Origin: JAOZHU01 sp964632845
Lineage (GTDB): Archaea > Thermoproteota > Bathyarchaeia > Bathyarchaeales > Bathycorpusculaceae
NCBI GenBank assembly: GCA_964632845.1
Contig: CAZWDU010000003.1
Coordinates: 62,001-126,000 of the forward strand
DNA length: 64,000 bases
Reading direction: 5' to 3'
Shown: one piece after another, positions 25,367 through 33,404 of the stretch
Position numbering within the stretch: the first letter of the stretch is position 1
How the letters are laid out: each line of letters begins with the position of its first letter
Notes under the pieces: generated by a model
Databases searched by the model: none
The model's input: the letters and a program-made list of their open reading frames with translations, nothing else
What the model was told of the DNA's origin: nothing
Translations under genes and position numbers: made by a program

Positions 25367-25430
25367 ATCTTTCACCGGAAACCCTGAGAAAAATGAAAAA
25401 GTGGGAAAATATGGAGAACAAGGCAAGCTC

Positions 25431-25877
25431 CTAATGCGTACCCGAAACAACTAGAACGTTGCTGAAATCCGTAAAGCCCGTCACATTCGTAGAAACAGTC
25501 AACGTGAACGTCGCCTGAACAACCTGCCCAGCCGACAACACTATTCCCTGTCTATCCCATGCCACAGCAAGATAGGAGCCTGCTATTGACGGAGACCAAC
25601 TTGAAACTGCCAAGCTCAACGTCACCGCAACATTCCCAGTGTTCTTAACGTACACACTCCGAGTCACAGAACTGTCAGGATCCACTACGCCCCAATCAAT
25701 GCTCGTAGCATTCACGGTACAAGCTGAATCCTGATAGACACCCAAGTTAACCGCGATAATATTGCCGTAGCTGCTTATCGACTGCGAACGGCTCAGTGAC
25801 GCCACTGCTGTGTATGAAACGAGGACTGCCAAGCAAACCACGAACATGGCACCAGCTAACCTTTTTGATTCATTCAA
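25431..25877 (-). CDS. secreted or virion-surface beta-sandwich protein with N-terminal membrane segment
   Basis: 148 residues from a TTG with a GGGGGTGA ribosome site 10 nt upstream. One N-terminal hydrophobic segment (about 8-28) is followed by Ser/Thr/Val-rich strands with WGVVDPDSSVTRSVYVKNTGNVAVTLS, typical of Ig-like or CARDB-type 'added-domain' sandwiches. It sits at the end of the tail gene module, so it may be a membrane-anchored viral surface or receptor-related protein. Confidence 0.5.
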   Translation of the reverse strand: MNESKRLAGAMFVVCLAVLVSYTAVASLSRSQSISSYGNIIAVNLGVYQDSACTVNATSIDWGVVDPDSSVTRSVYVKNTGNVAVTLSLAVSSWSPSIAGSYLAVAWDRQGIVLSAGQVVQATFTLTVSTNVTGFTDFSNVLVVSGTH

Positions 25878-25970
25878 ACTTACAATTCACCCCCAACGAA
25901 TAAACAAGAAATGAAAAACGCGATTACTACGAGGATCCTAAGCCTTTGGAATGCTCGCAGTAACCTTGAG

Positions 25971-26144
25971 CTAAGTTTTGGTGTTGACTCCTTCGCTCCA
26001 GAAGCCAACAATTGCAGCTGTCACAGTTCCAGCTAAAGCAGCCTCGGCAGGACGACCCAACGCCAGCAAATAACCGCTTATGCCAGACCCGACGGTGCCA
26101 GCTAAAACAACCAGTTTCTCTTTTGTTGCACTAACCTGAACCAA
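25971..26144 (-). CDS. 57-residue membrane protein, holin-like candidate
   Basis: Read from a TTG at 26144 behind a very strong ribosome site (GGGAGGTGA at 26151-26160 on the minus strand). The product has two hydrophobic segments (about residues 11-29 and 35-49) rich in Ala, Gly and Val, separated by a GRPAE turn. Small two-TM proteins near tail genes are often holins, but there is no endolysin beside it, so this is a guess. Confidence 0.5.
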   Translation of the reverse strand: MVQVSATKEKLVVLAGTVGSGISGYLLALGRPAEAALAGTVTAAIVGFWSEGVNTKT

Positions 26145-26189
26145 ACATTTTCACCTCCCTTCCAAATTATTACGATCACCTAGACGAGA

Positions 26190-26852
26190 CTAAGCAAAGG
26201 TGAACGTCAATCTCCATTCAATCGTCAAAGGAACGCTCGTGTTAACAACGAAAGCAGTGAAGTCACCGTCCGCAGCGCTCAAACGACTAAACAAAGCCGT
26301 GCCAGCACCGTTGAAATCAGTCCAGCCGAAACCCTGCAAACCAGTCTGCAGATAGAGGAACAAGCCAAGTTCTGAAACCGTAATAGCAGTCAGCGATCCA
26401 GCGTTCCACGTCGCTGTCCAAGATACACGATAAGTTCCGCCGCCTGGAGAAGACGTGGCGCCAGCTTGAGAATCAGGACCTGTCCCAACAGGCGTAGTCA
26501 ATCCAGTTGTGGTTCCCTGAGTAACGTTTCCGCCAGTTCCAAGCCGCATGTACGTATAGACTCTACCAGTCCACTCACGAGAGAAGAGATACTTGTAGCT
26601 TGAAGAGGCGTTCGTAGTAGAAGCAGATAAAGCATTGATCAAGTGGACTAAGCCCTGGTTGACGATGTGACCTTTGCTTGCGAACTTGAGTTTGGCGCCT
26701 TCATAAACAAGAATTTCATCAGTTACTTTGACGACGTCGCCGAATGTGTTTCTGCGTTTGAAGACGTCTTTAATTTTCTGCCTTGAGAGGCAAAGCATAC
26801 GCTTCAGGTTGTTGTATTCCGCAGTTGTTAGCGGTCTTCTTGGTAATTCCAT
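26190..26852 (-). CDS. tail fibre/structural protein
   Basis: 220 residues, ATG with GGAGGT ribosome site. The N-terminus is helical; the rest is Gly/Ser/Thr-rich beta structure: YMRLGTGGNVTQGTTTGL, SSPGGGTYRVSWTATW, ITVSELGLFLY and a C-terminal IEWRLTFTF. This 'MRLGTG...ELGLF' theme is common in tail fibre and receptor-binding proteins of tailed viruses. Located downstream of the baseplate genes on the same strand, fitting a distal tail component. Confidence 0.55.
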   Translation of the reverse strand: MELPRRPLTTAEYNNLKRMLCLSRQKIKDVFKRRNTFGDVVKVTDEILVYEGAKLKFASKGHIVNQGLVHLINALSASTTNASSSYKYLFSREWTGRVYTYMRLGTGGNVTQGTTTGLTTPVGTGPDSQAGATSSPGGGTYRVSWTATWNAGSLTAITVSELGLFLYLQTGLQGFGWTDFNGAGTALFSRLSAADGDFTAFVVNTSVPLTIEWRLTFTFA

Positions 26853-26870
26853 TTTTGTTTTGCACCTCCA

Positions 26871-27122
26871 TTAAGAATTCGTAATTGTCGTTGATTCTGA
26901 ATAGATCGGGGCATCTTCGCCCACTTTTCCATCTGCCTGAAGCATGTCCTCCATCTCGCCGAAAGAATCATCAAACATCTTTGCTTCAGCCAAAACAAAA
27001 ACTTCAGTCGGAACAGGATGATCGCCAATGCTTCCTCTTAGATAAGCGATGAACCCGCTCTCTTGCCCCATGTTCCAAGCATTCTCCCTTCCAACTTGTC
27101 CCCTAATGATTTCTACTGGCAT
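26871..27122 (-). CDS. small tail-module protein of unknown function
   Basis: 83 residues between the baseplate hub and fibre genes, ten nt downstream of the former. Acidic with no recognised domain. The Ser/Thr-rich C-terminal SESTTITNS resembles the end of the upstream protein (EELTITNE). Likely a minor virion protein by position. Confidence 0.5.
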   Translation of the reverse strand: MPVEIIRGQVGRENAWNMGQESGFIAYLRGSIGDHPVPTEVFVLAEAKMFDDSFGEMEDMLQADGKVGEDAPIYSESTTITNS

Positions 27123-27131
27123 TTTTCACCC

Positions 27132-29243
27132 TCACTCATTTGTAATCGTTAGCTCCTCGGAAAAATCTGGAAAATCTTCCCTCGCAATGTTCTCGTTCAT
27201 GCTCTGAACGTGAGTCTCGGCATAGACGCAGACTTCCCCAACCTGTTTGGTTCCGCCGTGGTTCACGTAGAGAGATTCAGTCATGTTGAACTCAAGCTGG
27301 CGTCTCTCTTCCAAAAGTGAAGCTTGAGGCGCAGAATTACATTGAATCTCATCTTCGAAGCGAATCAGCTCGATTGGGTCGAAGAGGATGGCGTCTGAGA
27401 AAAGCGCTTGCTCCAAGCTCTGCAGGTACCCGTCTGCCAGGTTGATAGTTATGAAGCCGAATTCTTCTTCGGGCGGCGGTTCTTCCTCTTCGCCAGTTCC
27501 GCCACCCTGAGCGTTATTAAGCCCAGAATCCTTAGCTGATAGCGCCTCTTGAAAGGCCACTAAGGCGTCAGCGAGTTTGAATCCTCGGTTTTGAAAAAGA
27601 ACAGCTGTCTTCACGCCTCTAGCTGAGAAGCTGAACTCAACACTTTTAACTTCGCCATTAAACTCGTTTAAGCCGACTTCTGTGTTGGTGATTGTCGCCA
27701 TGCAGTAGAGTTCGATAGGCACGATGTTCTGGGTTGTTAAAGCGATTTCCTTAGTGAGTTCCTTGTACTTCTGAAGCAAGCCTTGAGCTTTGGCTTGAGT
27801 GGCTGCCTGAGAGGATAGGCTTGTGTCTTTGAAGGTTTTGTCACGACGCCAGTAACTGCTCCCACTGGTTGAATCGTGCGCTGTGTACTCGTAGGGTGCG
27901 CCAGAACTGGTTTTTCCAACTTGATGGACGTAGTTTACGACTTCGTCGATGTCCCTGTTGCTGATGTTGAATTGGTCAGTTTTGCTCTTGAACGGAATAC
28001 TGCTTTGGCTTCGGGCAAGGCTGAACGGCATGAAGTAGACGGTTTTGTTGAAATCGACGCCCCAAACGAAAACACACGCGTCTGCAAGCTCCTTAATGAT
28101 CTTAGAAACCGTTACAGCGTTGTACTCAGCTGAAGTGGGCAAATCCTCTGGGATGCCTTCCAGAACATTGTCATAAGAGAATACGCCGTCGAAGTAGGTT
28201 TTAATCAGGTCCTTAACTATGAAGCCACAAGTCTTGTTCGAGTACGTCTTGTTGTAGGCTTCTCGGAAGTCCAAGCGTTTAGCATAGCCTTTCCCGCTCT
28301 CAATCTTCAGCCGTGAAGGCGGATAGGTTCTCTCGGGAGCTTCAATGTAGCCTCTGAAAAGTAGGTAGAGGATGGCTTCGGTTCCCGCTCTTATTTCAAT
28401 CTCAGATTTGACGCTGAGCTCGTCGTACTTGTTGCCCTCGTTCTTTATGGTTAAAGAGGCCTGTGGATGGCTTCCGTCGCGGAGAGCAACTCTGAAATCT
28501 ATCACGTCGTCAGTGATTACTCTCTTTTCCAATCCAGTAACGGAGCTCACGATTGCCTTGGCTTTTCGGGTCTGGTTTCCGAAAACAAGCAATGTCTTTG
28601 CGTAGAACTCTATTGAATCTGAGGCGTTTGCCATCGCGCTGAAGGCACAGCGAAGCGTTCCTGAAAGGCTCGGGTCACACCAATCGCTAATTGACCAGAC
28701 CGTCGAACCATCCGAAGCCAGCTTTATCGTGAGGACAACCTGCAGTTTTGACGTGTCAACCGAGTAAGGTGTGACTTCCATCTCAATGATGTACTCGGTT
28801 CCAAGTGACCAGGAAACGGCGGAGGTGTTAATTTTAGGCGAGTAGTTCTGCGATAACACAAACTTGAATTTGTTATCAGCTGTAGTCCCGTAAACATCCG
28901 CAACCCACATGCCATAAACTTCGGTTCCAAGAAAGTGACCATCCCGAACGTCAGGCGAGAGAAGATAGAAGTAAAAGCCAAAATCAATAGGCTTCACCAT
29001 TACACGAATCTTGAATGGCACTTTAAACTCGGCTCGACTCATCAGATTTAAGCTGCCCCAACCGCTCGAATCAACAGCAGCCGCAAACCGGCAACCGTTA
29101 ACTGTCGGCTCAATCGTGCCATCGGTGAAATCCACGCTGGAATTCTCACGCGTGAGGAATGCAAACCATTTTCCTCTATCTGGCGGATAACCAGCCGTGC
29201 CAATGAATGAGTCTTTGAAGAGAACGTTCTTGTACTCACCCAT
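27132..29243 (-). CDS. baseplate hub / tail-associated protein
   Basis: 703 residues. The first 200 or so look like a concanavalin-like jelly roll (KDSFIGTAGYPPDRGKWF...). The middle part (about 240-560) follows the order of phage hub proteins related to gp27/gp44: DVIDFRVALRDGSHPQASLTIKN, a LLFRGYIEAPERTYPP strand, then IVKDLIKTYFDG and TQNIVPIELYCMATI. An acidic Gly/Glu linker and a C-terminal domain of unknown type follow. It overlaps the upstream distal-tail gene by one base (stop/start). Probably forms the tail tip. Confidence 0.65.
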   Translation of the reverse strand: MGEYKNVLFKDSFIGTAGYPPDRGKWFAFLTRENSSVDFTDGTIEPTVNGCRFAAAVDSSGWGSLNLMSRAEFKVPFKIRVMVKPIDFGFYFYLLSPDVRDGHFLGTEVYGMWVADVYGTTADNKFKFVLSQNYSPKINTSAVSWSLGTEYIIEMEVTPYSVDTSKLQVVLTIKLASDGSTVWSISDWCDPSLSGTLRCAFSAMANASDSIEFYAKTLLVFGNQTRKAKAIVSSVTGLEKRVITDDVIDFRVALRDGSHPQASLTIKNEGNKYDELSVKSEIEIRAGTEAILYLLFRGYIEAPERTYPPSRLKIESGKGYAKRLDFREAYNKTYSNKTCGFIVKDLIKTYFDGVFSYDNVLEGIPEDLPTSAEYNAVTVSKIIKELADACVFVWGVDFNKTVYFMPFSLARSQSSIPFKSKTDQFNISNRDIDEVVNYVHQVGKTSSGAPYEYTAHDSTSGSSYWRRDKTFKDTSLSSQAATQAKAQGLLQKYKELTKEIALTTQNIVPIELYCMATITNTEVGLNEFNGEVKSVEFSFSARGVKTAVLFQNRGFKLADALVAFQEALSAKDSGLNNAQGGGTGEEEEPPPEEEFGFITINLADGYLQSLEQALFSDAILFDPIELIRFEDEIQCNSAPQASLLEERRQLEFNMTESLYVNHGGTKQVGEVCVYAETHVQSMNENIAREDFPDFSEELTITNE

Positions 29244-30052
29244 TACTCGAACCCTCCCACGTCGTCGACAGCGAAAAAGTAGCTCTGAGCCTGCGACTTT
29301 GTCACAGCCAGTTTTATCATGTCAACTTGTCCCCAGTCCAGGTCGCCAAAATTGGCGAATGAAGTCTTGGGAATGCGAAGCCCAAGCCATTTGTCGGATT
29401 CAGTCAACAAGGCTGAAAAATCATAGGTTGCCGTGTGAACGCCTTCAGTAACAGAGACAACAGCACTGGTAATCTCTGAAATGTTATCCATCAACCACCC
29501 GAAGCTTACCCAGTCAAAATCCTCAAGGTCGATGGCGTCCAAGGGTTCATACGTCACGTTTACTTCTTCAGATGCTTCAGCGCTGTGACTAACTTTTAGA
29601 CAACCTAAACCCTCGAACGGAGTTGGAGCGTCAGAAGCAATAGCGACAACGGCGCCTATTGTCGAACTAGACCAGTCAGCGATTCCGTCGCACGCATTAA
29701 CTTGCTTGAATAAGCTTTCCTTCAGCGATAAGCCATATCGGAGGATTTCCACGCCAATCTTGACAAGCTTAACCTCTTTGACAAAAACAACCGTCTTCAC
29801 GGCGTCAGAGTCCAGTTCTAAGCTGTTTCCAATGCACTTGAACCGTTGGAACTGTTTGAAATCATCGTATCTGCTGGTTCCTCGTAGTATTCCAGAAAGC
29901 TCTATCGTAGAGGCAAGCTCTCCAAGGTCCTGACTGCCTGAACCGCGAGCAGTTGGCAAGTCGATGTCTTCAAGCCTTTTTCTATCCGAAAAGCTGAGTC
30001 CATTAACGATGCCGAGATTTAGATCGCCAAGCGTAACTGTCATTTTGGTCAC
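29243..30052 (-). CDS. distal tail protein
   Basis: 269 residues immediately downstream of the tape measure gene, the standard place of the Dit protein. The N-terminus (LGDLNLGIVNGLSF, IELSGILRG, FKCIGNSLELD, VFVKEVKLVKIGVEILRYGLSL) resembles the Dit-like ring domain. Residues 130-265 form a beta-sandwich that looks like a carbohydrate-binding module (GLGCLKVSHS, DWVSFGWLMDN, WLGLRIPKTSF, YFFAVDDVGGFE), which may bind the host surface. Confidence 0.6.
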   Translation of the reverse strand: MTKMTVTLGDLNLGIVNGLSFSDRKRLEDIDLPTARGSGSQDLGELASTIELSGILRGTSRYDDFKQFQRFKCIGNSLELDSDAVKTVVFVKEVKLVKIGVEILRYGLSLKESLFKQVNACDGIADWSSSTIGAVVAIASDAPTPFEGLGCLKVSHSAEASEEVNVTYEPLDAIDLEDFDWVSFGWLMDNISEITSAVVSVTEGVHTATYDFSALLTESDKWLGLRIPKTSFANFGDLDWGQVDMIKLAVTKSQAQSYFFAVDDVGGFE

Positions 30053-31131
30053 CTCGGCACAAAGAACGTCTGAGCCTTCAAGTCCGAGCGCACAATTCGG
30101 CTTAGATGCTCGTAGGCAGCTTCAGCAAATTCCCGCGGATCCTGAGCATTACTTAAACTGCCCTCTGGGAAATTAAACGTAGGTGCCAAGACCAAAGTTT
30201 GAGAACCAGCATTCCCAGAAACTCTATCCAATGGAATAACAGCCTCAGCTCCAGCCTCACCAATCAAAGCGACTGTGGGCTTGGTGACTATGCCTCCTTC
30301 CGCCAGCCCGATGAGTCCCTTAATTCCAGCGATACCGGCTCCAACGGCAGCCAAAATCACAGGCACAGCTACACCAAGCGTCACCGTACCCTGAAACGCC
30401 ATCCAAGCAACAGTCGCAGCAACAACCGCAGCGATTCCAACCATCAACGCAGAAGCAATACCACGCAAATTTTCAGGAAGAGCCTTCAACAATGCGTCTC
30501 CAGCTAAGAAACCTCCGATGAAGGCGCCTACGCCGAGCGCTGCAGTCTTCGCACTGATGCCAACGTTGTTAATCCTGCTTGAAACATTGCTTAGCATTCC
30601 AGTGACGTCGGGAAAATTCTTCCAAACACGACTTAAACTATCAACCATAGAAATGCTCGTGGGAATAACCTGCAATGCGCTTCGCATCATAGCCTCGTTC
30701 ATGTTTCCCTGAACAACTTCCGCTTTTTCAACAGCGAGTTGATAGCGATCCTGAGCCAGCTTCAGGTCGTCAGCTGCGGCTTTAGCCTGGTCACTATCGG
30801 CTCCATACTTTTCAACGGCAACGTTTAATCGCCTCTGAGCATCCTCGACGCTGTTTAGGCTGCTCTTGACTTGGAGGTTGGCTCGGTCAAGCGAAACCTG
30901 CATATCCTGAACACGGTCAACCGCATCATAGAGGCTGAAGGCGCTCGTGGCAAGGTTGTTAAAGCCTAACGCAAGGTCCTTAGTGCTGGCTTCGCTTTGT
31001 TTCTGAGCCTCAGAAACTCGTTTTCCAGCATCCTCGACTTCTTTAAGGCTACCGTTGATTTTGGTTCCAGCGTCCGCTATGGTTTTACTTGCCTCATCCG
31101 TAGCTTTCAGAAGTACATTGATTTCGCTCAT
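30049..31131 (-). CDS. tail tape measure protein
   Basis: 360 residues. A long N-terminal coiled coil (about 1-165) is followed by hydrophobic helices (about 200-285) and the hallmark C-terminal LAEGGIVTKPTVALIGEAGAEAVIPLDR. This short length predicts a short tail of roughly 50 nm if the usual 0.15 nm per residue holds. The ATG lies 6 nt beyond the stop codon of the frameshifted tail chaperone frame. The end overlaps the distal tail gene by 4 nt. Confidence 0.85.
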   Translation of the reverse strand: MSEINVLLKATDEASKTIADAGTKINGSLKEVEDAGKRVSEAQKQSEASTKDLALGFNNLATSAFSLYDAVDRVQDMQVSLDRANLQVKSSLNSVEDAQRRLNVAVEKYGADSDQAKAAADDLKLAQDRYQLAVEKAEVVQGNMNEAMMRSALQVIPTSISMVDSLSRVWKNFPDVTGMLSNVSSRINNVGISAKTAALGVGAFIGGFLAGDALLKALPENLRGIASALMVGIAAVVAATVAWMAFQGTVTLGVAVPVILAAVGAGIAGIKGLIGLAEGGIVTKPTVALIGEAGAEAVIPLDRVSGNAGSQTLVLAPTFNFPEGSLSNAQDPREFAEAAYEHLSRIVRSDLKAQTFFVPR

Positions 31132-31137
31132 AACAGT

Positions 31138-31296
31138 CTACTTCGTTTTAGACCATTCCAGCCAACCTGCCAAGAAGCTGAGCTGGAAAGGAGTTAGCCC
31201 AGCGATGTACTCCAGCGAGTAGCCATACTCGTGTGCTATCAAGCCGAAGAGCTGGGCGTCTTTATTGGCTGTAATCCACTCAGCTGTTGCTGTCGC
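31138..31296 (-). CDS. T extension of the tail assembly chaperone, reached by -1 frameshift
   Basis: From the slip site the -1 frame reads ATATAEWITANKDAQLFG, then HEYGYSLEYIAGLTPFQLSFLAGWLEW, ending at 31138. The 'GYS...IAGLTPFQ..FL..W' pattern is typical of the T domain in tail chaperones. No start codon precedes it. The predicted G-T fusion is 175 residues and ends 6 nt before the tape measure start, the canonical position. Confidence 0.75.
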   Translation of the reverse strand, partial: ATATAEWITANKDAQLFGLIAHEYGYSLEYIAGLTPFQLSFLAGWLEWSKTK

Positions 31297-31664
31297 AAAA
31301 AAAGCGGAAACCTCTTCGTCAACCGCTCAGTCAAAATCGCCTTAATATCAAAAGGCATAGCTTCAAAGTCTTCATACGTAAAATCTGGACTCGCTTTTTG
31401 GAGCATCGCATGTACAACACGGTAGGCTTGCTCTTCTTCGTCTTTGACTTCTGCGAGGTTTAACGCCTTGAACTCCCTGCTGGTCAAATAGCCATATCGG
31501 ATTTCGCCAAGGTCCTTATCCATGAGCGTTTGAATCTGCTTTGCATTCTCGGCGATTGCTTTAGGGTCGAAGAGTCTCGCGTTCTTAGCATCGACTTCCT
31601 TCTGCTCTGTCTCGTGCTCTTCCAGCTTCTGCTTAAACTCCGCAACCTTGTGTTCTTCAGTCAT
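31239..31664 (-). CDS. tail assembly chaperone (G product)
   Basis: 141 residues, acidic helical protein between the tail tube gene and the tape measure gene, as in lambda-like phages. A T_TTT_TTG heptamer occupies codons CTT-TTT-TTG at 31304-31296; slipping back one base enters the T frame. Unshifted ribosomes stop at 31239. The G and G-T products should coat the tape measure protein and recruit the tail tube subunit (known for lambda; inferred here). Confidence 0.75.
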   Translation of the reverse strand: MTEEHKVAEFKQKLEEHETEQKEVDAKNARLFDPKAIAENAKQIQTLMDKDLGEIRYGYLTSREFKALNLAEVKDEEEQAYRVVHAMLQKASPDFTYEDFEAMPFDIKAILTERLTKRFPLFLRQQQLSGLQPIKTPSSSA

Positions 31665-31670
31665 GGCTCA

Positions 31671-32063
31671 TCACGTCAGAGTTCCTGGCTGTAGGTCGTC
31701 GCCTTCGCCTTCCATAGACTGCATCACAACCCCAGTTTGCTTCTGGTCAAGTTTCCAGTTGGTGAAGACAACGTTTTTCACGGTGAGCTTAGGCTTGCCT
31801 GTTCCAGCGCCCGCAGGATCCAACTCGATGTCCACCGGGTCGCCTGTCAAAACGACCGTGGCATACGTATTATCGACGTACATGCTTTCCACTGAGACTT
31901 TGTAGCTCTGGTTGCCATCTTCGAGGATGGATGGTTTGTTGCTTCCTAAAGCGTAGTCTTTGACGAGTTCGACGCCGATGGATACGGAGACGCCTTTTGC
32001 GTAGCCAATCGCCGTTCCAGCTTTCTTGACAACGCCATTTCTTCCAACTATTGGAGTACTCAT
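31671..32063 (-). CDS. major tail (tube) protein
   Basis: 130 residues from the ATG at 32063; a TTG at 32072 is less likely. Beta-rich: STPIVGRNGVV, SVSIGVELVKDYALGS, YKVSVESMYVDNTYATVVLTG, KLTVKNVVFTNWKLDQ. Position between the tail terminator and the tail chaperone is diagnostic. It would assemble as hexameric rings around the tape measure protein. Confidence 0.65.
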   Translation of the reverse strand: MSTPIVGRNGVVKKAGTAIGYAKGVSVSIGVELVKDYALGSNKPSILEDGNQSYKVSVESMYVDNTYATVVLTGDPVDIELDPAGAGTGKPKLTVKNVVFTNWKLDQKQTGVVMQSMEGEGDDLQPGTLT

Positions 32064-32084
32064 TTTTTTCAACTCACGCTAAGT

Positions 32085-32528
32085 TTATGACTGTGAATGA
32101 AAGAGAAGCGCTTCGAAGCGAATTTCTCCCCCATAGAACAGTTTGTTTTCGAACTTGATTTCGCCCGGAGCAAAACTCGTAGGAATAACGTCAACGACTT
32201 TTCCGCCCAAGGTCCTATCCGCTAGAACGGCATCGACGACGTCAGCCATGACGGTTATGATGTCTTGGAACCAATTCTTAGGCGCATATTCGTTGATTAT
32301 GAGAATCACGCTGAAGTTGACCTTGACTTCTAAGAGTTCTCCAAGCGTTCCCTGTGAGATTGGCGAAGGCAGAGCATTTACAACGGCTTTAGGCAACTGC
32401 CCATACGAGAACTGCTCGCCCAACAACACGGACTTAATGGAACTCTTCGTTTCAATGGCGGCTTTCACCGCGTCGAAGACTTCCTTGTATGAAGTGTAGA
32501 AACCCATTAGCTTAGTAACTCCAGCCAT
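32085..32528 (-). CDS. tail terminator / tail completion protein
   Basis: 147 residues, alpha/beta. A helix (VFDAVKAAIETK), strands such as LLEVKVNFSVILIIN and a terminal FEALLFHSQS resemble gpU-like tail terminators. Overlaps the end of the HK97 gp10-like gene by 22 nt. Function assigned mainly from order in the head-tail module. Confidence 0.5.
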   Translation of the reverse strand: MAGVTKLMGFYTSYKEVFDAVKAAIETKSSIKSVLLGEQFSYGQLPKAVVNALPSPISQGTLGELLEVKVNFSVILIINEYAPKNWFQDIITVMADVVDAVLADRTLGGKVVDVIPTSFAPGEIKFENKLFYGGEIRFEALLFHSQS

Positions 32529-32935
32529 AACTCGGCGAAGATTTCGTCAACTTTACTACGAGCATCCTCAACCGCATTTTGCATGAAGGGATTAGGTTGA
32601 GAGCCTGGATGATGTACAATAGGAGTGAAGACGGTTCTGCCATTGGCTTCAAACGCGAGAACCGAAGCGTTAACGGGTCTAATCTCATGCGGTCTAGTGC
32701 CTTTTACCACGTACATTGCATAAGGCGCCAAAGCCTGAATCGATGCTTCGCCATCACCAATTTCTTTAACGATTGAACCTGCAAGTTTGCCAGTCTTCCA
32801 TGGAGCACGAAAAAACGCGGAAGCATGAGCGACGTCAGCGAGTTTCTCGATTAGCTTCTGCCGTAGTTCTTTGCTGAGCTTACTTGCAACTTCGTCGAAT
32901 TCGAGTCCACTAGTGCTTATTTCAACCGAAAACAT
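32507..32935 (-). CDS. HK97 gp10-like neck/tail protein
   Basis: 142 residues. The pattern APWKTGKLAGSI, APYAMYVVKGTRPHEIRP, VHHPGSQPNPFM is characteristic of the gp10 family, which completes the head-tail interface. Overlaps the tail terminator gene and lies 3 nt downstream of the connector gene. Confidence 0.75.
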   Translation of the reverse strand: MFSVEISTSGLEFDEVASKLSKELRQKLIEKLADVAHASAFFRAPWKTGKLAGSIVKEIGDGEASIQALAPYAMYVVKGTRPHEIRPVNASVLAFEANGRTVFTPIVHHPGSQPNPFMQNAVEDARSKVDEIFAELWLELLS

Positions 32936-32938
32936 AGT

Positions 32939-33325
32939 TTAGCCTTCACTTGGATGCTGAGCAATTACTTCGCCTTCAAATTGGCTGAGACCTGCACACG
33001 TGAGCGTTTCTTTTTGGAGAATGTTCTTCACGTAAGCTGCAATCTTCGTTTGGTAGGCGTTGCGAAAGTTTATCGCTAAATCCTCTTTTTGTTCTTCAGG
33101 CTTCACGCGTCTAGACCTGAATAAGCTTGCAGCTAAATCGGCACAAGCATACCTTAGCAAGTCAGGGACAGAGGTTAAAGGCGTTTCAACATGCTTGTTC
33201 AAATCTGCATCCATGATTGCTTGAGCCTCAACGATGACATCTGCAAGTTCAGAGTCGAAGCTGACGTTGTCCTGCTCGATTTGCAGTCGTTGTTTCAAAT
33301 CCTCTATTGAACAATAGTCGGTCAA
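32939..33325 (-). CDS. head-tail connector (gp6-like)
   Basis: 128 residues, mostly helical: YCSIEDLKQRL, ADVIVEAQAIMDADLNKHV, LLRYACADLAASLFRSRR. This matches the helical fold of DNA-packaging connector proteins. Its place directly downstream of the capsid gene agrees. It would form a ring beneath the portal. Confidence 0.65.
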   Translation of the reverse strand: MTDYCSIEDLKQRLQIEQDNVSFDSELADVIVEAQAIMDADLNKHVETPLTSVPDLLRYACADLAASLFRSRRVKPEEQKEDLAINFRNAYQTKIAAYVKNILQKETLTCAGLSQFEGEVIAQHPSEG

Positions 33326-33404
33326 CTTGATGTTACCTACGCTGTTTTGAGGCTAAATCCAAAAAATGGGGAAAGAGAACGGTACGTGAGAAAGTTCAGC
33401 GCTG

